Below the pieces are notes generated by a model that was not told the origin of the DNA, searched no databases, and saw only the letters and a list, made by a program, of their open reading frames with translations. 64,000 nt of DNA from Mesorhizobium prunaredense (GTDB lineage: Bacteria; Pseudomonadota; Alphaproteobacteria; Rhizobiales; Rhizobiaceae). Position numbers and translations under genes: made by a program. Below, one piece after another: positions 34,382-42,539 of this stretch (the stretch's first letter is position 1; every line of letters starts with the position of its first letter). The stretch is taken from NCBI RefSeq assembly GCF_900156895.1, contig NZ_FTPD01000045.1, positions 380,997 to 444,996 of the forward strand, in the 5' to 3' direction.

Positions 34382-35269
34382 CTACCACCTCACCTTGGCG
34401 ATACGGATGAAAAGGTTGGCAATGACGAGGATGATCACCAGGGTGACGAGGCTGAGCGTGGCTCCATAGCCCCATTTTACGAAGCTGAACGTCTGCTGCC
34501 ATGCATAGAGGGAAAGCGAATAAGTCGAGGCTCCCGGCCCGCCGGAGGTCATGACGAAGACGTAGTCGAAGACGCGGAACAGATCGATGCCGCGGACCAG
34601 CACGGCGATGGCGATCACCTTCGACATCATCGGCAGGGTGATGCGCCGGAAAATCTGGAACGCCGAGGCGCCGTCGATCATCGCGGCCTCGTAAGGCTCC
34701 GGCGGCAGCGCCCTGAGACCGGCAAGGAAGATGAGCACCATGAACGGCGTCCACTGCCAGATTTCCGCGACGAGAACGCCGGCAAGCGCGGTCGACGCGG
34801 TGGCGAGGATGGGGTTGTTCGAATTGAGCAGTCCGATCGATTGCAGGAGATAGCTGATCACGCCGAACTGCGGATCCTCCATAAGCAGATACATCATGCC
34901 GACGATGGCCGGCGGGATGACGAGCGTCATCGTCAACACGCCGCGCAGGAAGCCGAAACCGAAGCCGTCGCTGTCCAGGAGCAGCGCGATCGCCATGCCG
35001 AGCACCAGCTCGAAGATCAGCGCGATGGCGAAATAGGTGAAGGTGATGACGAGCGACTGCCAGAACCGTGTGTCGTTCCACAGCTGCACCCAGTTTTCCG
35101 TTCCGACGAATTCGATCGCCCGCCGGCGCGGTACGAACTCATGGAAGCTCAGCCAGATGTTGTAGATGAGAGGATACACGGTGAAGACAAGCAGGATCGC
35201 CACCAGCGGCAGCAGCCAGGGCAGCGGGTGATCCGAAATGACGAAACGTCTGGCTTGGGCAACCCGCAC
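34382..35269 (-). CDS. Carbohydrate ABC permease (MalF type)
   Basis: A 295-residue permease with six or so helices (LPLVAILLVFTVYPLIYNIWLSF first) and the EAA loop EPYEAAMIDGASAFQIFRRITLPMM. I place the start at GTG 35269 because GGGAGGAACGC precedes it; the ATG at 35314 would put coding sequence inside the regulator operator region. It is the first gene of the importer operon and faces the SorC gene. Confidence 0.9.
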   Translation of the reverse strand: MRVAQARRFVISDHPLPWLLPLVAILLVFTVYPLIYNIWLSFHEFVPRRRAIEFVGTENWVQLWNDTRFWQSLVITFTYFAIALIFELVLGMAIALLLDSDGFGFGFLRGVLTMTLVIPPAIVGMMYLLMEDPQFGVISYLLQSIGLLNSNNPILATASTALAGVLVAEIWQWTPFMVLIFLAGLRALPPEPYEAAMIDGASAFQIFRRITLPMMSKVIAIAVLVRGIDLFRVFDYVFVMTSGGPGASTYSLSLYAWQQTFSFVKWGYGATLSLVTLVIILVIANLFIRIAKVRW

Positions 35270-35299
35270 GCGTTCCTCCCGAACCGCTTCGTTTTGCGA

Positions 35300-35337
35300 T
35301 GCACAAATGTTCATATCTTGTGCATTTGTTCAAATGC
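35300..35337. promoter_or_regulatory. Likely SorC operator pair between regulator and importer
   Basis: Two related elements lie in the 155-base divergent space: TGCACAAATGTTCA at 35300-35313, and a perfect 16-base dyad, GCATTTG-TT-CAAATGC, at 35322-35337. The two share the ATTTG/CAAAT core 24 bases apart, as expected for a tetrameric SorC-type regulator. Confidence 0.6.
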
Positions 35338-35424
35338 TATATCGTCGCCCTGTCTGTGGCAAGCACTTGTTGGCCGGCTACAGCGGCATTCGGATGGGTG
35401 CGCCACAAGCATCGGAGGACCCTC

Positions 35425-36345
35425 ATGACGTCGATCGGTCTGCTGGCACGGGTTGCCCATCAGTATTTCGTGCTGGGCGAAACGCAGCAGGCCATCGCCG
35501 AGCGGCTGCAGATCAACCGAACCAAGATCCACAGGCTGCTGGCCGAGGCGAAGGAGCGCGGCATCGTCTCGATCCGCATCAACGCCGGGACGTCCCAGGC
35601 GCTCGAAATGGAAGAACAGCTCAGACGGAAGTACCGGCTCGACATATGCAGCGTCACACCTGATGACACCGGGTCGGAGCTCGGGCTTTCCGAAGTGATC
35701 GGCATCTATGCCGCGCAGACGGTCGAGACGCTGCTCAGGGACGACATGACGGTCGCCATGGCGTGGGGCCGAACCATGCGATGGCTCGCTTCCAACATCG
35801 AGCCGGTGGCGCTCAGGAACGTTACCGTCGTACCGCTTCTCGGCTCGCTGTCGCGTCGGTCGTCGATCGACAAATACGACGCCGCCGCCGTCTTTGCCCA
35901 GCGCACCCAGGCCGAATCCTACTATCTCCCCGGACCGATCATCTGCGACAGCCGTGAAAGCCGTGAAACGATCCTGCAGCAACCGAGCGCGCGCGAGGTT
36001 ATCCAGAAGGCGCTGAACGCCGACCTTGCGCTGATGAGCGTCGGCGGCACAACCAGTTCGACGCTGCGGAGCGTCGGCTACATGACCGACGAGGAATTCG
36101 ACGATATCCTGAGAATGAAGCCGATCGGGAACTTTCTCGGCTATTTCTTCGACCGGGACGCCGAACTCATCGACCATCCCGTCAACGAGCGCATTGTCGG
36201 GGTCTATCCTCGCGACACGCTGAACATTCCCAAACGCATCCTCGTTTCCGGCGGAAAGAACAAGGTCGGCATCATGGCCAAGCTCCTGGAAAAGGGGTTC
36301 TTCACCGGCCTCATCACCGACCAGGAGACGGGCAGTTCGCTGTGA
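35425..36345 (+). CDS. SorC-family sugar-responsive transcriptional regulator
   Basis: A 306-residue regulator. Residues 5-50 form an HTH (YFVLGETQQAIAERLQINRTKIHRLLAEAKERGIVSI), followed by a sugar-phosphate binding domain (MAWGRTMRWLA, LLGSLSR, LMSVGGTTS, NERIVGV). GGAGGACCCTC ahead of the ATG at 35425 is a strong ribosome site. It is divergent from the importer operon, which it probably controls in response to a phosphorylated sugar or polyol. Confidence 0.92.
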   Translation: MTSIGLLARVAHQYFVLGETQQAIAERLQINRTKIHRLLAEAKERGIVSIRINAGTSQALEMEEQLRRKYRLDICSVTPDDTGSELGLSEVIGIYAAQTVETLLRDDMTVAMAWGRTMRWLASNIEPVALRNVTVVPLLGSLSRRSSIDKYDAAAVFAQRTQAESYYLPGPIICDSRESRETILQQPSAREVIQKALNADLALMSVGGTTSSTLRSVGYMTDEEFDDILRMKPIGNFLGYFFDRDAELIDHPVNERIVGVYPRDTLNIPKRILVSGGKNKVGIMAKLLEKGFFTGLITDQETGSSL

Positions 36346-36490
36346 CCGGCCGGAATTGCGGCGGCAGCCGAAGCAGCCGTGCGGTTTTGCCTGGTGCATC
36401 GCGCCCGCTTCCCTAAGCCGTCCCTGGTTCGGTTCCATCGCCTGCAGAACATCCTTTGCGTCTTTTTGCAGCCGGCACATTTCGCGCCGA

Positions 36491-37300
36491 TTAGACCACC
36501 GCCGACCTCCGGTTCGCCAGGATGATATCGGCAATCTCGACGAAGCCGCGGCCGCCCCGTGACCTGGCGACGTAAGCGGGTTCGGCGTCGATCTGTCCCT
36601 GGAAATCCACCACATTCGCGACCCCGAACGAATTTGGAAAGAACCCGAACATCGGGGCGTCGTTGGGGCTGTCGCCGACGAAAGCATAGACCTGCCTTTC
36701 AACATCGAGATCGGTCCCCAGCCTCTCGCTTGCAAAGCGGCGCGTCATCGACAGCTTGTCGTATCGGCCAAACCAGCCATTCACATGGATCGACGAAATC
36801 TTGGCGACAGCGCCGGCCTCCTCGAAAATCTGCTTGATGCGCCTGGCATCGGACAGCGGCAGCGCCGGAACATCCTCGCAAAAGTCGATGGCCAGGTCGG
36901 CTTCGCGATATTGCTGGTCGGCGGAGACCGCCGAACCCGGCACTTCCTCGACAATGCGCTTTTCCAGTTCGGTGAGTCTGCGCCTGTTTTCCCGGCGTTC
37001 GTCAGCGCTCGCCGCGAAAACCCGGATCATCTTTCGCGTTGCCTGATCATAGGCGAAGTAAAAAGCGCCATTTTCGCCGACCACGCCGGTGACCGGCCAG
37101 AACCGGGCAATCATGTCGCACCAGCCTGCCGGTCTCCCGGTAATGGGAGCAACGACAAGGCCCGCCTCGTGCAGGCGTTCGAGCGCACGGTAGGCATCGG
37201 CCGGAAGACGACCCTCGGTCGTCAAGGTGTCGTCGATATCGCAGAAGACGCCGCGAATGCGCGATGCAGTTTCGGGTCCGAATTCGGCGAGGTCGCGCAT
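36491..37300 (-). CDS. HAD-superfamily IIB phosphatase
   Basis: A 269-residue Cof-type phosphatase: motif I DIDDTLT, motif II TGRP, and motif IV GDSPNDAPMFGFF, with the IIB cap between them. The family includes sugar-phosphate and phosphoglycerate phosphatases. The ATG at 37300 has GGGGAAG upstream and follows the dehydrogenase stop by 4 bases, so the two are one unit. It may remove phosphate from the dehydrogenase substrate or product. Confidence 0.88.
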   Translation of the reverse strand: MRDLAEFGPETASRIRGVFCDIDDTLTTEGRLPADAYRALERLHEAGLVVAPITGRPAGWCDMIARFWPVTGVVGENGAFYFAYDQATRKMIRVFAASADERRENRRRLTELEKRIVEEVPGSAVSADQQYREADLAIDFCEDVPALPLSDARRIKQIFEEAGAVAKISSIHVNGWFGRYDKLSMTRRFASERLGTDLDVERQVYAFVGDSPNDAPMFGFFPNSFGVANVVDFQGQIDAEPAYVARSRGGRGFVEIADIILANRRSAVV

Positions 37301-37304
37301 CCGG

Positions 37305-38633
37305 TCAGGCTTCCCCGCGCGCAAAATCCTCCAGCATTCCTGCATCGGCAGCAATGTCGAGGAACGAGAAACGATTGCGCATCTCCCGGCAATGAACGAC
37401 GGCTTCGCGATAGAAATCGGCCGGCGTGCCCAATTCGGCCGCTGAAATCGGCCCGCCGGTAGATTTCAGCAGGCGCTGCATCTCGTCGACAGGCACCATG
37501 AATTGCTTGAGCTCCTGCCTGAGTGTCGGCCAGAGCTCCTGCAGCCGCTCGTTGAATGCCGCGGCGGCAGTCTCGTCGAAGGCCTTCTTCTTCAGTTCGT
37601 GGAGACATTGTGCGGCGACAGCCGGGCCCATGCGGCGGACCATGTCGCCAGGATCGATCTTCGTCGCCTTCACCACCGGCGGCGTGTCGCTTGCAAGCAT
37701 GGCTTGCTGCAATCGCGCCATGGTGAGCGAAGCAACGCCGACCTGGGTGCCGTGCAGCGTGCCGGGGTGACGCTCGGCGGCGAAACAGTCGATGTAGTGC
37801 GATATCTGATGCTCGCCCATGGAACCGTGATTGGAGACGCCGGTGAAGGAAATGCCGAGACCGCAGAGCGTCAGCACGCGATAGAGGTAGCCATTGGCAT
37901 CGATGTCGTGTTCGGCAAGATTTCCGGCACGCTCGTTGAGCGCCGCCTCATCCTTTTCCTGGATGAGAAAAGGGACCTGATGGTAGGCCGTGCCAAGCAG
38001 GCGGTGCGACATCCACCAGTCGATCTGGGCGACCGAGCGGCAAAGGCAGTCACCGAACCCCGCCGCCGACAGGTAGGTCGGGGCGGCAGCGGAGACGCCA
38101 AGATCGACGAAAAAGCCTGAAGGGGCGTGGGAAGGGAGCGATACCTTCAGGCCGCTTTCCAGTGTGATGGACGCAGTCGTCGATGTGTAGCCGTTCATCG
38201 AACCGGCTGTCCCGAACACGCAATAGCGCCGCTCATTCCTTCCGGTGACGAACTTGCAGAGATCGTTGATGGTGCCGGAGCCGACCGCGACCACGGCATC
38301 CGCATCGGCGAGTTTGATGGCCAGGCTTTCGACATTGGCCATGTCGGCATGCGGGTGTTCCAGGATCACCACATCAACGGGGCCGAGCGTCTTCAGTTCG
38401 CGCGCGACGCGTTCGCCAAGCACCTCATAGGTGGCGGCATCCGCAACGACCGTGAACCGCTCACCCAGATCGAGCTCCGAAACGAGATCGGCGGCCCGCC
38501 CGTGGAGGCTTTCCTCGATGACAATCCGGTCATACGGCACCACGGCCTTTTTGCCGGTCTCCGGGTTGGTCCAGCGCCCGTCCAAAATGTCGTCGATCAA
38601 TGCCGTCCAGGATCCGGCTGCCGGATTCGTCAT
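37305..38633 (-). CDS. AraM-type sn-glycerol-1-phosphate dehydrogenase family protein
   Basis: A 442-residue iron/zinc-dependent dehydrogenase of the G1PDH (AraM/EgsA) group. Visible are VVAVGSGTINDLCKFVT (cofactor phosphate loop), GFGDCLCR (metal Asp), GSMGEHQISHYID (metal His) and HGTQVGVASL (metal His). Known members reduce dihydroxyacetone phosphate to glycerol-1-phosphate, but a related polyol phosphate is more likely here given the catabolic neighbours. ATG 38633 has GAGG upstream. Coupled to the HAD gene. Confidence 0.87.
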   Translation of the reverse strand: MTNPAAGSWTALIDDILDGRWTNPETGKKAVVPYDRIVIEESLHGRAADLVSELDLGERFTVVADAATYEVLGERVARELKTLGPVDVVILEHPHADMANVESLAIKLADADAVVAVGSGTINDLCKFVTGRNERRYCVFGTAGSMNGYTSTTASITLESGLKVSLPSHAPSGFFVDLGVSAAAPTYLSAAGFGDCLCRSVAQIDWWMSHRLLGTAYHQVPFLIQEKDEAALNERAGNLAEHDIDANGYLYRVLTLCGLGISFTGVSNHGSMGEHQISHYIDCFAAERHPGTLHGTQVGVASLTMARLQQAMLASDTPPVVKATKIDPGDMVRRMGPAVAAQCLHELKKKAFDETAAAAFNERLQELWPTLRQELKQFMVPVDEMQRLLKSTGGPISAAELGTPADFYREAVVHCREMRNRFSFLDIAADAGMLEDFARGEA

Positions 38634-38714
38634 GACGTCCTCATGCTGGCGACCCTGTAATCGAGACGCAGGAGCGTTGGCGTTATAAACAATAGTCACC
38701 TATCACTGTCTTTT

Positions 38715-38741
38715 GTCAAGCATTTGCCCGCGACGCTTGAC
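38715..38741. promoter_or_regulatory. Inverted repeat in the dehydrogenase/SorC divergent promoter
   Basis: Perfect 7-base arms GTCAAGC and GCTTGAC are separated by 13 bases. It lies 31 bases before the second SorC start and 82 bases before the dehydrogenase start, a sensible operator position for autoregulation. Confidence 0.45.
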
Positions 38742-38771
38742 TTCGTTCTGCAAACCTGCGGAAAAAGGGAC

Positions 38772-39755
38772 ATGAATGCCAACGCCGACATCGAAATGGT
38801 GCGACCATCTGGGCTCTCGGCACTGCCGCCCGAATTCGACAGCGCGGTGGCGTGGGCTGCCTGGCTCTACTATGTCGACCAGCTCAACCAGAGCGATGTG
38901 GCCAAGGTCATGAACGTCTCCAGGGCGAGCGTGGTGCACTATCTGCAGGAGGCGCGCGAAAGCGGACTTGTCGCCGTGCAGGTCGACCACGACGCTTTTG
39001 CCCGCACCTTGACCTCGCGGCGTCTCATGGAAAAATACGCGCTTCGCGGCGCGGCGGTCATCCCCGACCTCGATCCCAACGATGCCGACCGCCGCATCGG
39101 CGAAGCGGCAGGACGGTTGCTTGCGTCGATGGTCGATCCGGGTGACACGATCGGCGTTGCCTGGGGAAAAACGGTGCTCGCTGCCGCCCGCTCGATCCCA
39201 CGACTACGGCATGACCGGAACCTCACCGTGGTCCAGCTCTCGGGAAGCTCTATCGGCACGAGCGATTTCTCGCCGGAATTCTGCACGTCGCTGATGGCCA
39301 ACCGGCTCGGCGCCCGCTGCATCAACCTGCTTGCCCCGGCGATCGTCTCCACCGATGAACTGCACGACGAACTCATGCAGGAGCCGATGCTCGTCAACCA
39401 GTTCCGCATGATCCGTGCCGCCGGCAAGGTCATCTTCGGGATCGGCGATATCGGGCCGGAGAGCACCTATGCCCGAGCCGGGATATCGGATGCCGAGGCA
39501 CTTGCCGCCATGATCGAGCAGGGCGCGCTCGGGGTCATCATCGGGCGGTTCATCGACGCTCATGGAGCTGCTTTCGCAACGCCGCTCGACGGACGCACCG
39601 TCGGCATCACGCTCGACGAACTGAAAGCGGTGCCGGTCCGCATCTGCGCCGCCGGCGGCGCCCGCAAGATGGCGGCGATCAGGGCCGGGCTCGGCGGCGG
39701 ATATGCGACACATTTTGTCACCGACATGGCCACCGCGAACAGTCTCTTGGAATAA
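38772..39755 (+). CDS. SorC-family transcriptional regulator, second copy
   Basis: A 327-residue regulator with HTH at residues 30-75 (WLYYVDQLNQSDVAKVMNVSRASVVHYLQEAR) and the SorC effector domain (VAWGKTVLAAAR, QLSGSSIGTS, GIGDIGPES, ICAAGGARK). AAGGGAC precedes ATG 38772. It is divergent from the dehydrogenase-phosphatase unit and just upstream of the kinase gene, so it likely responds to a phosphorylated product of that kinase. It is only distantly like the regulator at 35425. Confidence 0.92.
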   Translation: MNANADIEMVRPSGLSALPPEFDSAVAWAAWLYYVDQLNQSDVAKVMNVSRASVVHYLQEARESGLVAVQVDHDAFARTLTSRRLMEKYALRGAAVIPDLDPNDADRRIGEAAGRLLASMVDPGDTIGVAWGKTVLAAARSIPRLRHDRNLTVVQLSGSSIGTSDFSPEFCTSLMANRLGARCINLLAPAIVSTDELHDELMQEPMLVNQFRMIRAAGKVIFGIGDIGPESTYARAGISDAEALAAMIEQGALGVIIGRFIDAHGAAFATPLDGRTVGITLDELKAVPVRICAAGGARKMAAIRAGLGGGYATHFVTDMATANSLLE

Positions 39756-39800
39756 CCGGTAACCAGCACCGGTGGAACTCATCGTCTCGGGAGGACAATC

Positions 39801-41303
39801 ATGGGCAGCAGCGACGGACCTCTTGTCGTCGGCCTCGACAGTTCCACGCAATCCTGCAAGGCGATTGCCTGGAGCCGCGACGGACGAGCCGTGGCGGAAG
39901 GCCGCGCGCCGCTCGAGCTGATGAAGCCGAGGCCGGACTATGTCGAGCAGGAGGTCACCGACTGGTGGCGGGCCGCAACAGTGGCGCTGCGACAGCTTGT
40001 CGGCGCGGTCGATGCGACACGCATCGCCGGGATCGCGATTTCCAACCAGCGCGAGACCGTAGCCCTCATCGACGGCGCCGGCGAGCCGATCGGACCCGCC
40101 AGCCTTTGGCTCGATGAACGTGCCGCCGGGCTGATCGACCGTTTCGCGGCGGAGATCGGCCGTGAGCGGCTGCACCAGATCACCGGCAAGCCGATCGACG
40201 TGACGCCGGTCGTCTACCGCCTGAAATGGCTGCGCGAGAACGAGCCGGAACGGTTGGACCAGGCGAACAAAATCCTCGACGTGCACGGCTATCTGACGCT
40301 GAAACTGACGGGAACGCCGAGCGCGAGCTGGACCAGCGCCGATCCGTTCGGTCTCTTCGACATCTCGCGCAAGGCATGGTCGCAGCCGATCCTCGATCAT
40401 CTCGGCATCAAGCCGTCGCAACTTCCCAATGCGGTGCGGTCTGGCACGCGGGTCGGGACCGTTCATGCCGCCGCCGCCGCCGCAACCGGCCTCGCCGAGG
40501 GAACGCCGGTGATTGCCGCCGGCGGCGACGGGCAATGCGCCGGGCTCGGCGTCAATGCCATGCGCGACGGCGTCGTCTATCTCAATCTCGGAACCGCGAT
40601 CATCGCGGGAATCTGGTCTAGGGAAGCGGTGGTCGGCGCCTTCTGGCGCACCATGACCTCGCCAACAGGCGATGGCTATTTCCTCGAGGCAGTGCAGCGG
40701 GCGGGTGTCTATTTCGTCAACTGGTTCGTCGACAATTTTGCCGGCGGACGCTCCGATCCGGCGATCTTCGACCGCCTGGAAAGGGAAGCGGCGGCCGTTC
40801 CGATCGGCTCGGATGGACTTCTCGCCGGCACCACCCTGGTCGGTTGCATGGACCCGCATTGGGATCCGAGCGCACGCGCGAGCTTCATCGGCATGCACCC
40901 CTCGCACACGCTCGGTCACTTTTATCGTGCAGGGCTAGAGGCAATGACGCTGCAAACCGCCCGGGCTCTCGAAGAAATGCGCAGCCATGGTCTTTCGCCG
41001 GCGCAAATGGTGGCGATCGGCGGCGGCGCCAACAGCAAGCTTTGGACAAAGATGATCGCGGACGCAACCGGGATCGCGATCCATAAGGGTCACAATGCCG
41101 AAGCCTCCTCGCTTGGCGCAGCGATCAGCGCGGCGGTCGGCGTCGGATGGTTCGAGGGTTTTGCTGATGCTGCGGATGCGATGACGAGCATCGCCGAGAC
41201 AGTCGAGCCGGACCCCAGCTGCCGCGCAGCGTGGGACGCGCTCTCGGCCAGGCAGGCCAAGGTCTTTTCCGCGACCCAATTCGCCTGGCGAACTGAAGCG
41301 TGA
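39801..41303 (+). CDS. FGGY-family carbohydrate kinase
   Basis: A 500-residue sugar kinase of the xylulokinase/glycerol kinase fold: VVGLDSSTQSCKAIAW phosphate-binding start, ISNQRETVALID, and the C-terminal AIGGGANSKLWTKMIADATG. GGGAGGACAATC ahead of the ATG is a strong site. It would phosphorylate the ketose made by the locus. Sugar identity (xylulose, ribulose or a polyol) cannot be read from the sequence. Confidence 0.92.
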   Translation: MGSSDGPLVVGLDSSTQSCKAIAWSRDGRAVAEGRAPLELMKPRPDYVEQEVTDWWRAATVALRQLVGAVDATRIAGIAISNQRETVALIDGAGEPIGPASLWLDERAAGLIDRFAAEIGRERLHQITGKPIDVTPVVYRLKWLRENEPERLDQANKILDVHGYLTLKLTGTPSASWTSADPFGLFDISRKAWSQPILDHLGIKPSQLPNAVRSGTRVGTVHAAAAAATGLAEGTPVIAAGGDGQCAGLGVNAMRDGVVYLNLGTAIIAGIWSREAVVGAFWRTMTSPTGDGYFLEAVQRAGVYFVNWFVDNFAGGRSDPAIFDRLEREAAAVPIGSDGLLAGTTLVGCMDPHWDPSARASFIGMHPSHTLGHFYRAGLEAMTLQTARALEEMRSHGLSPAQMVAIGGGANSKLWTKMIADATGIAIHKGHNAEASSLGAAISAAVGVGWFEGFADAADAMTSIAETVEPDPSCRAAWDALSARQAKVFSATQFAWRTEA

Positions 41304-41318
41304 AAAGCGGCCGTTTCG

Positions 41319-41675
41319 CTACTTCAACCCACCCACCGCCTGCTGATAGACATCAGGCTTGAAGCCGACGAGGATACGATCGCCGAGATCGAGGACCGGC
41401 CGCTTGATCATCGTCGGTTTGGCCAGCATCAGCGCCTTGGCCTTCGTCTCGTCGAGGCTCAGCCTGTCCGTGTCCGACAGTCCGCGAAACGTCGTGCTCG
41501 ACTTGTTGAGCAGGATTTCCCAGCCGACCTTGCTGGACCAGCCGTCCAGCCGGTCCGCCTCCAGCCCCTCGACCCTGTAGTCGTGAAACCGATAGGCGAC
41601 ATCGTGGCTTTCCAGCCAGGCACGCGCCTTCTTGATCGTGTCGCAATTGGTGATGCCGTACATGGTGATCGTCAA
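41319..41675 (-). CDS. ArsC/Spx-family thioredoxin-fold protein (YffB-like)
   Basis: A 118-residue protein with the thioredoxin-like start MYGITNCDTIKKARAWLE carrying one cysteine (CxxxK pattern) and the ending MIKRPVLDLGDRILVGFKPDVY, both diagnostic of the ArsC/Spx/YffB group. YffB-type proteins are thought to act as glutathione-dependent reductases. The start is TTG 41675 (GAGGG nine bases upstream) or ATG 41663. Not linked to arsenic genes here. Confidence 0.88.
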   Translation of the reverse strand: MTITMYGITNCDTIKKARAWLESHDVAYRFHDYRVEGLEADRLDGWSSKVGWEILLNKSSTTFRGLSDTDRLSLDETKAKALMLAKPTMIKRPVLDLGDRILVGFKPDVYQQAVGGLK

Positions 41676-41805
41676 TATTTTGGCCCTCGGGCTGGTCGCT
41701 CATCGAATCTGCCGCACCCTAAACCACCGTTCAAACATTGCCAGCGACCCCGCAGGCATCCTCACAATTCTTGGGTGCCTGATGGCCGGGGAAGCCCGGC
41801 GCTTG

Positions 41806-41831
41806 AACGTAATGCAATTTTGCATTACGTT
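41806..41831. promoter_or_regulatory. Long perfect dyad upstream of the AbrB antitoxin
   Basis: Two 12-base arms, AACGTAATGCAA and TTGCATTACGTT, are exact inverse complements around TT. The dyad ends 27 bases before the antitoxin ATG, so it is probably the autoregulatory operator of the toxin-antitoxin pair. Confidence 0.75.
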
Positions 41832-41858
41832 TGTTTTTATCAATCAGGAGATTCTGCC

Positions 41859-42125
41859 ATGACGACACTGACCGTAACGGCACGGGGGCAGGTCACTTTT
41901 CGGAAAGAAGTGCTTCAACACCTCGGCATCAAGCCGGGAGAAAAAATTGAACTGGATTTGCTACCGGATGGCCGGGCAGAGCTAAAGGCATCGCAGCCGA
42001 AGGGATCGTTTCGGGACCTTCATGGCTTCCTGAAAGGGAAGACGAATGGCCAAGTCCTCACTATTGAGGAAATCAATGAGGCAATCGCCGAGGCTGGTGC
42101 GGCCGCCGGGGCCGGCAAGGAATGA
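41859..42125 (+). CDS. AbrB/MazE-type antitoxin
   Basis: An 88-residue protein with a swapped-hairpin DNA-binding N-terminus (TLTVTARGQVTFRKEVLQHLGIKPGEKIELDLLPDGRAEL) and a C-terminal toxin-binding tail (RDLHGFLKGKTNGQVLTIEEINEAIAEA). AGGAG is seven bases before the ATG. It overlaps the toxin start by four bases (ATGA), and a perfect dyad lies upstream. It would repress its own operon and neutralise the PIN RNase. Confidence 0.92.
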   Translation: MTTLTVTARGQVTFRKEVLQHLGIKPGEKIELDLLPDGRAELKASQPKGSFRDLHGFLKGKTNGQVLTIEEINEAIAEAGAAAGAGKE

Positions 42126-42529
42126 AGATCACGGCTGATACGAATGTTCTGCTCCGCGCCTATGTGGCTGACGATGCCAAGCAGGCGAGTGCCGCTGTCG
42201 AGTTGCTGGCAAATGCTGAAATCGTGGCTGTAAGCTTACAATCCCTTTGTGAATTCACGTGGGTCTTGGCGCGCCAATACAAGACTGCCTGCGAAGACAT
42301 TTCCGCCGCGATCCGTGCCCTGCTGAACACGGAAAATGTCGTGGTCAATCGGCCCGCAGTTGAAGCCGGCCTATCGGTCCTTGATGCTGGTGGTGATTTT
42401 GCTGATGGTGTGATTGCCTATGATGGTCGCTGGCTAGGCGGGGAAGTCTTCGTTTCCTTTGACAAAAAGGTCGTGAAGCTTCTTTCTTCACAAGGGCGTT
42501 CCGCCCACCTCCTTAAGGCGAGCGCCTGA
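42122..42529 (+). CDS. PIN-domain toxin (VapC-like RNase)
   Basis: A 135-residue PIN-domain ribonuclease. Acidic residues are in ADTNVLLRA (Asp6), SLCEFTWVLAR (Glu) and DFADGVIAY plus SFDKKVV (Asp residues). It is intact in length, unlike the fragment at 8116. VapC toxins cut specific tRNAs or rRNA. Coupled to the antitoxin by the ATGA overlap. Confidence 0.92.
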   Translation: MKITADTNVLLRAYVADDAKQASAAVELLANAEIVAVSLQSLCEFTWVLARQYKTACEDISAAIRALLNTENVVVNRPAVEAGLSVLDAGGDFADGVIAYDGRWLGGEVFVSFDKKVVKLLSSQGRSAHLLKASA

Positions 42530-42539
42530 TAAACGTGTC

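Noticed and set aside
39204..40919. 571-codon minus-strand frame over the SorC and kinase genes
   Set aside because: No recognisable domain; the plus-strand genes have full family motifs and ribosome sites.
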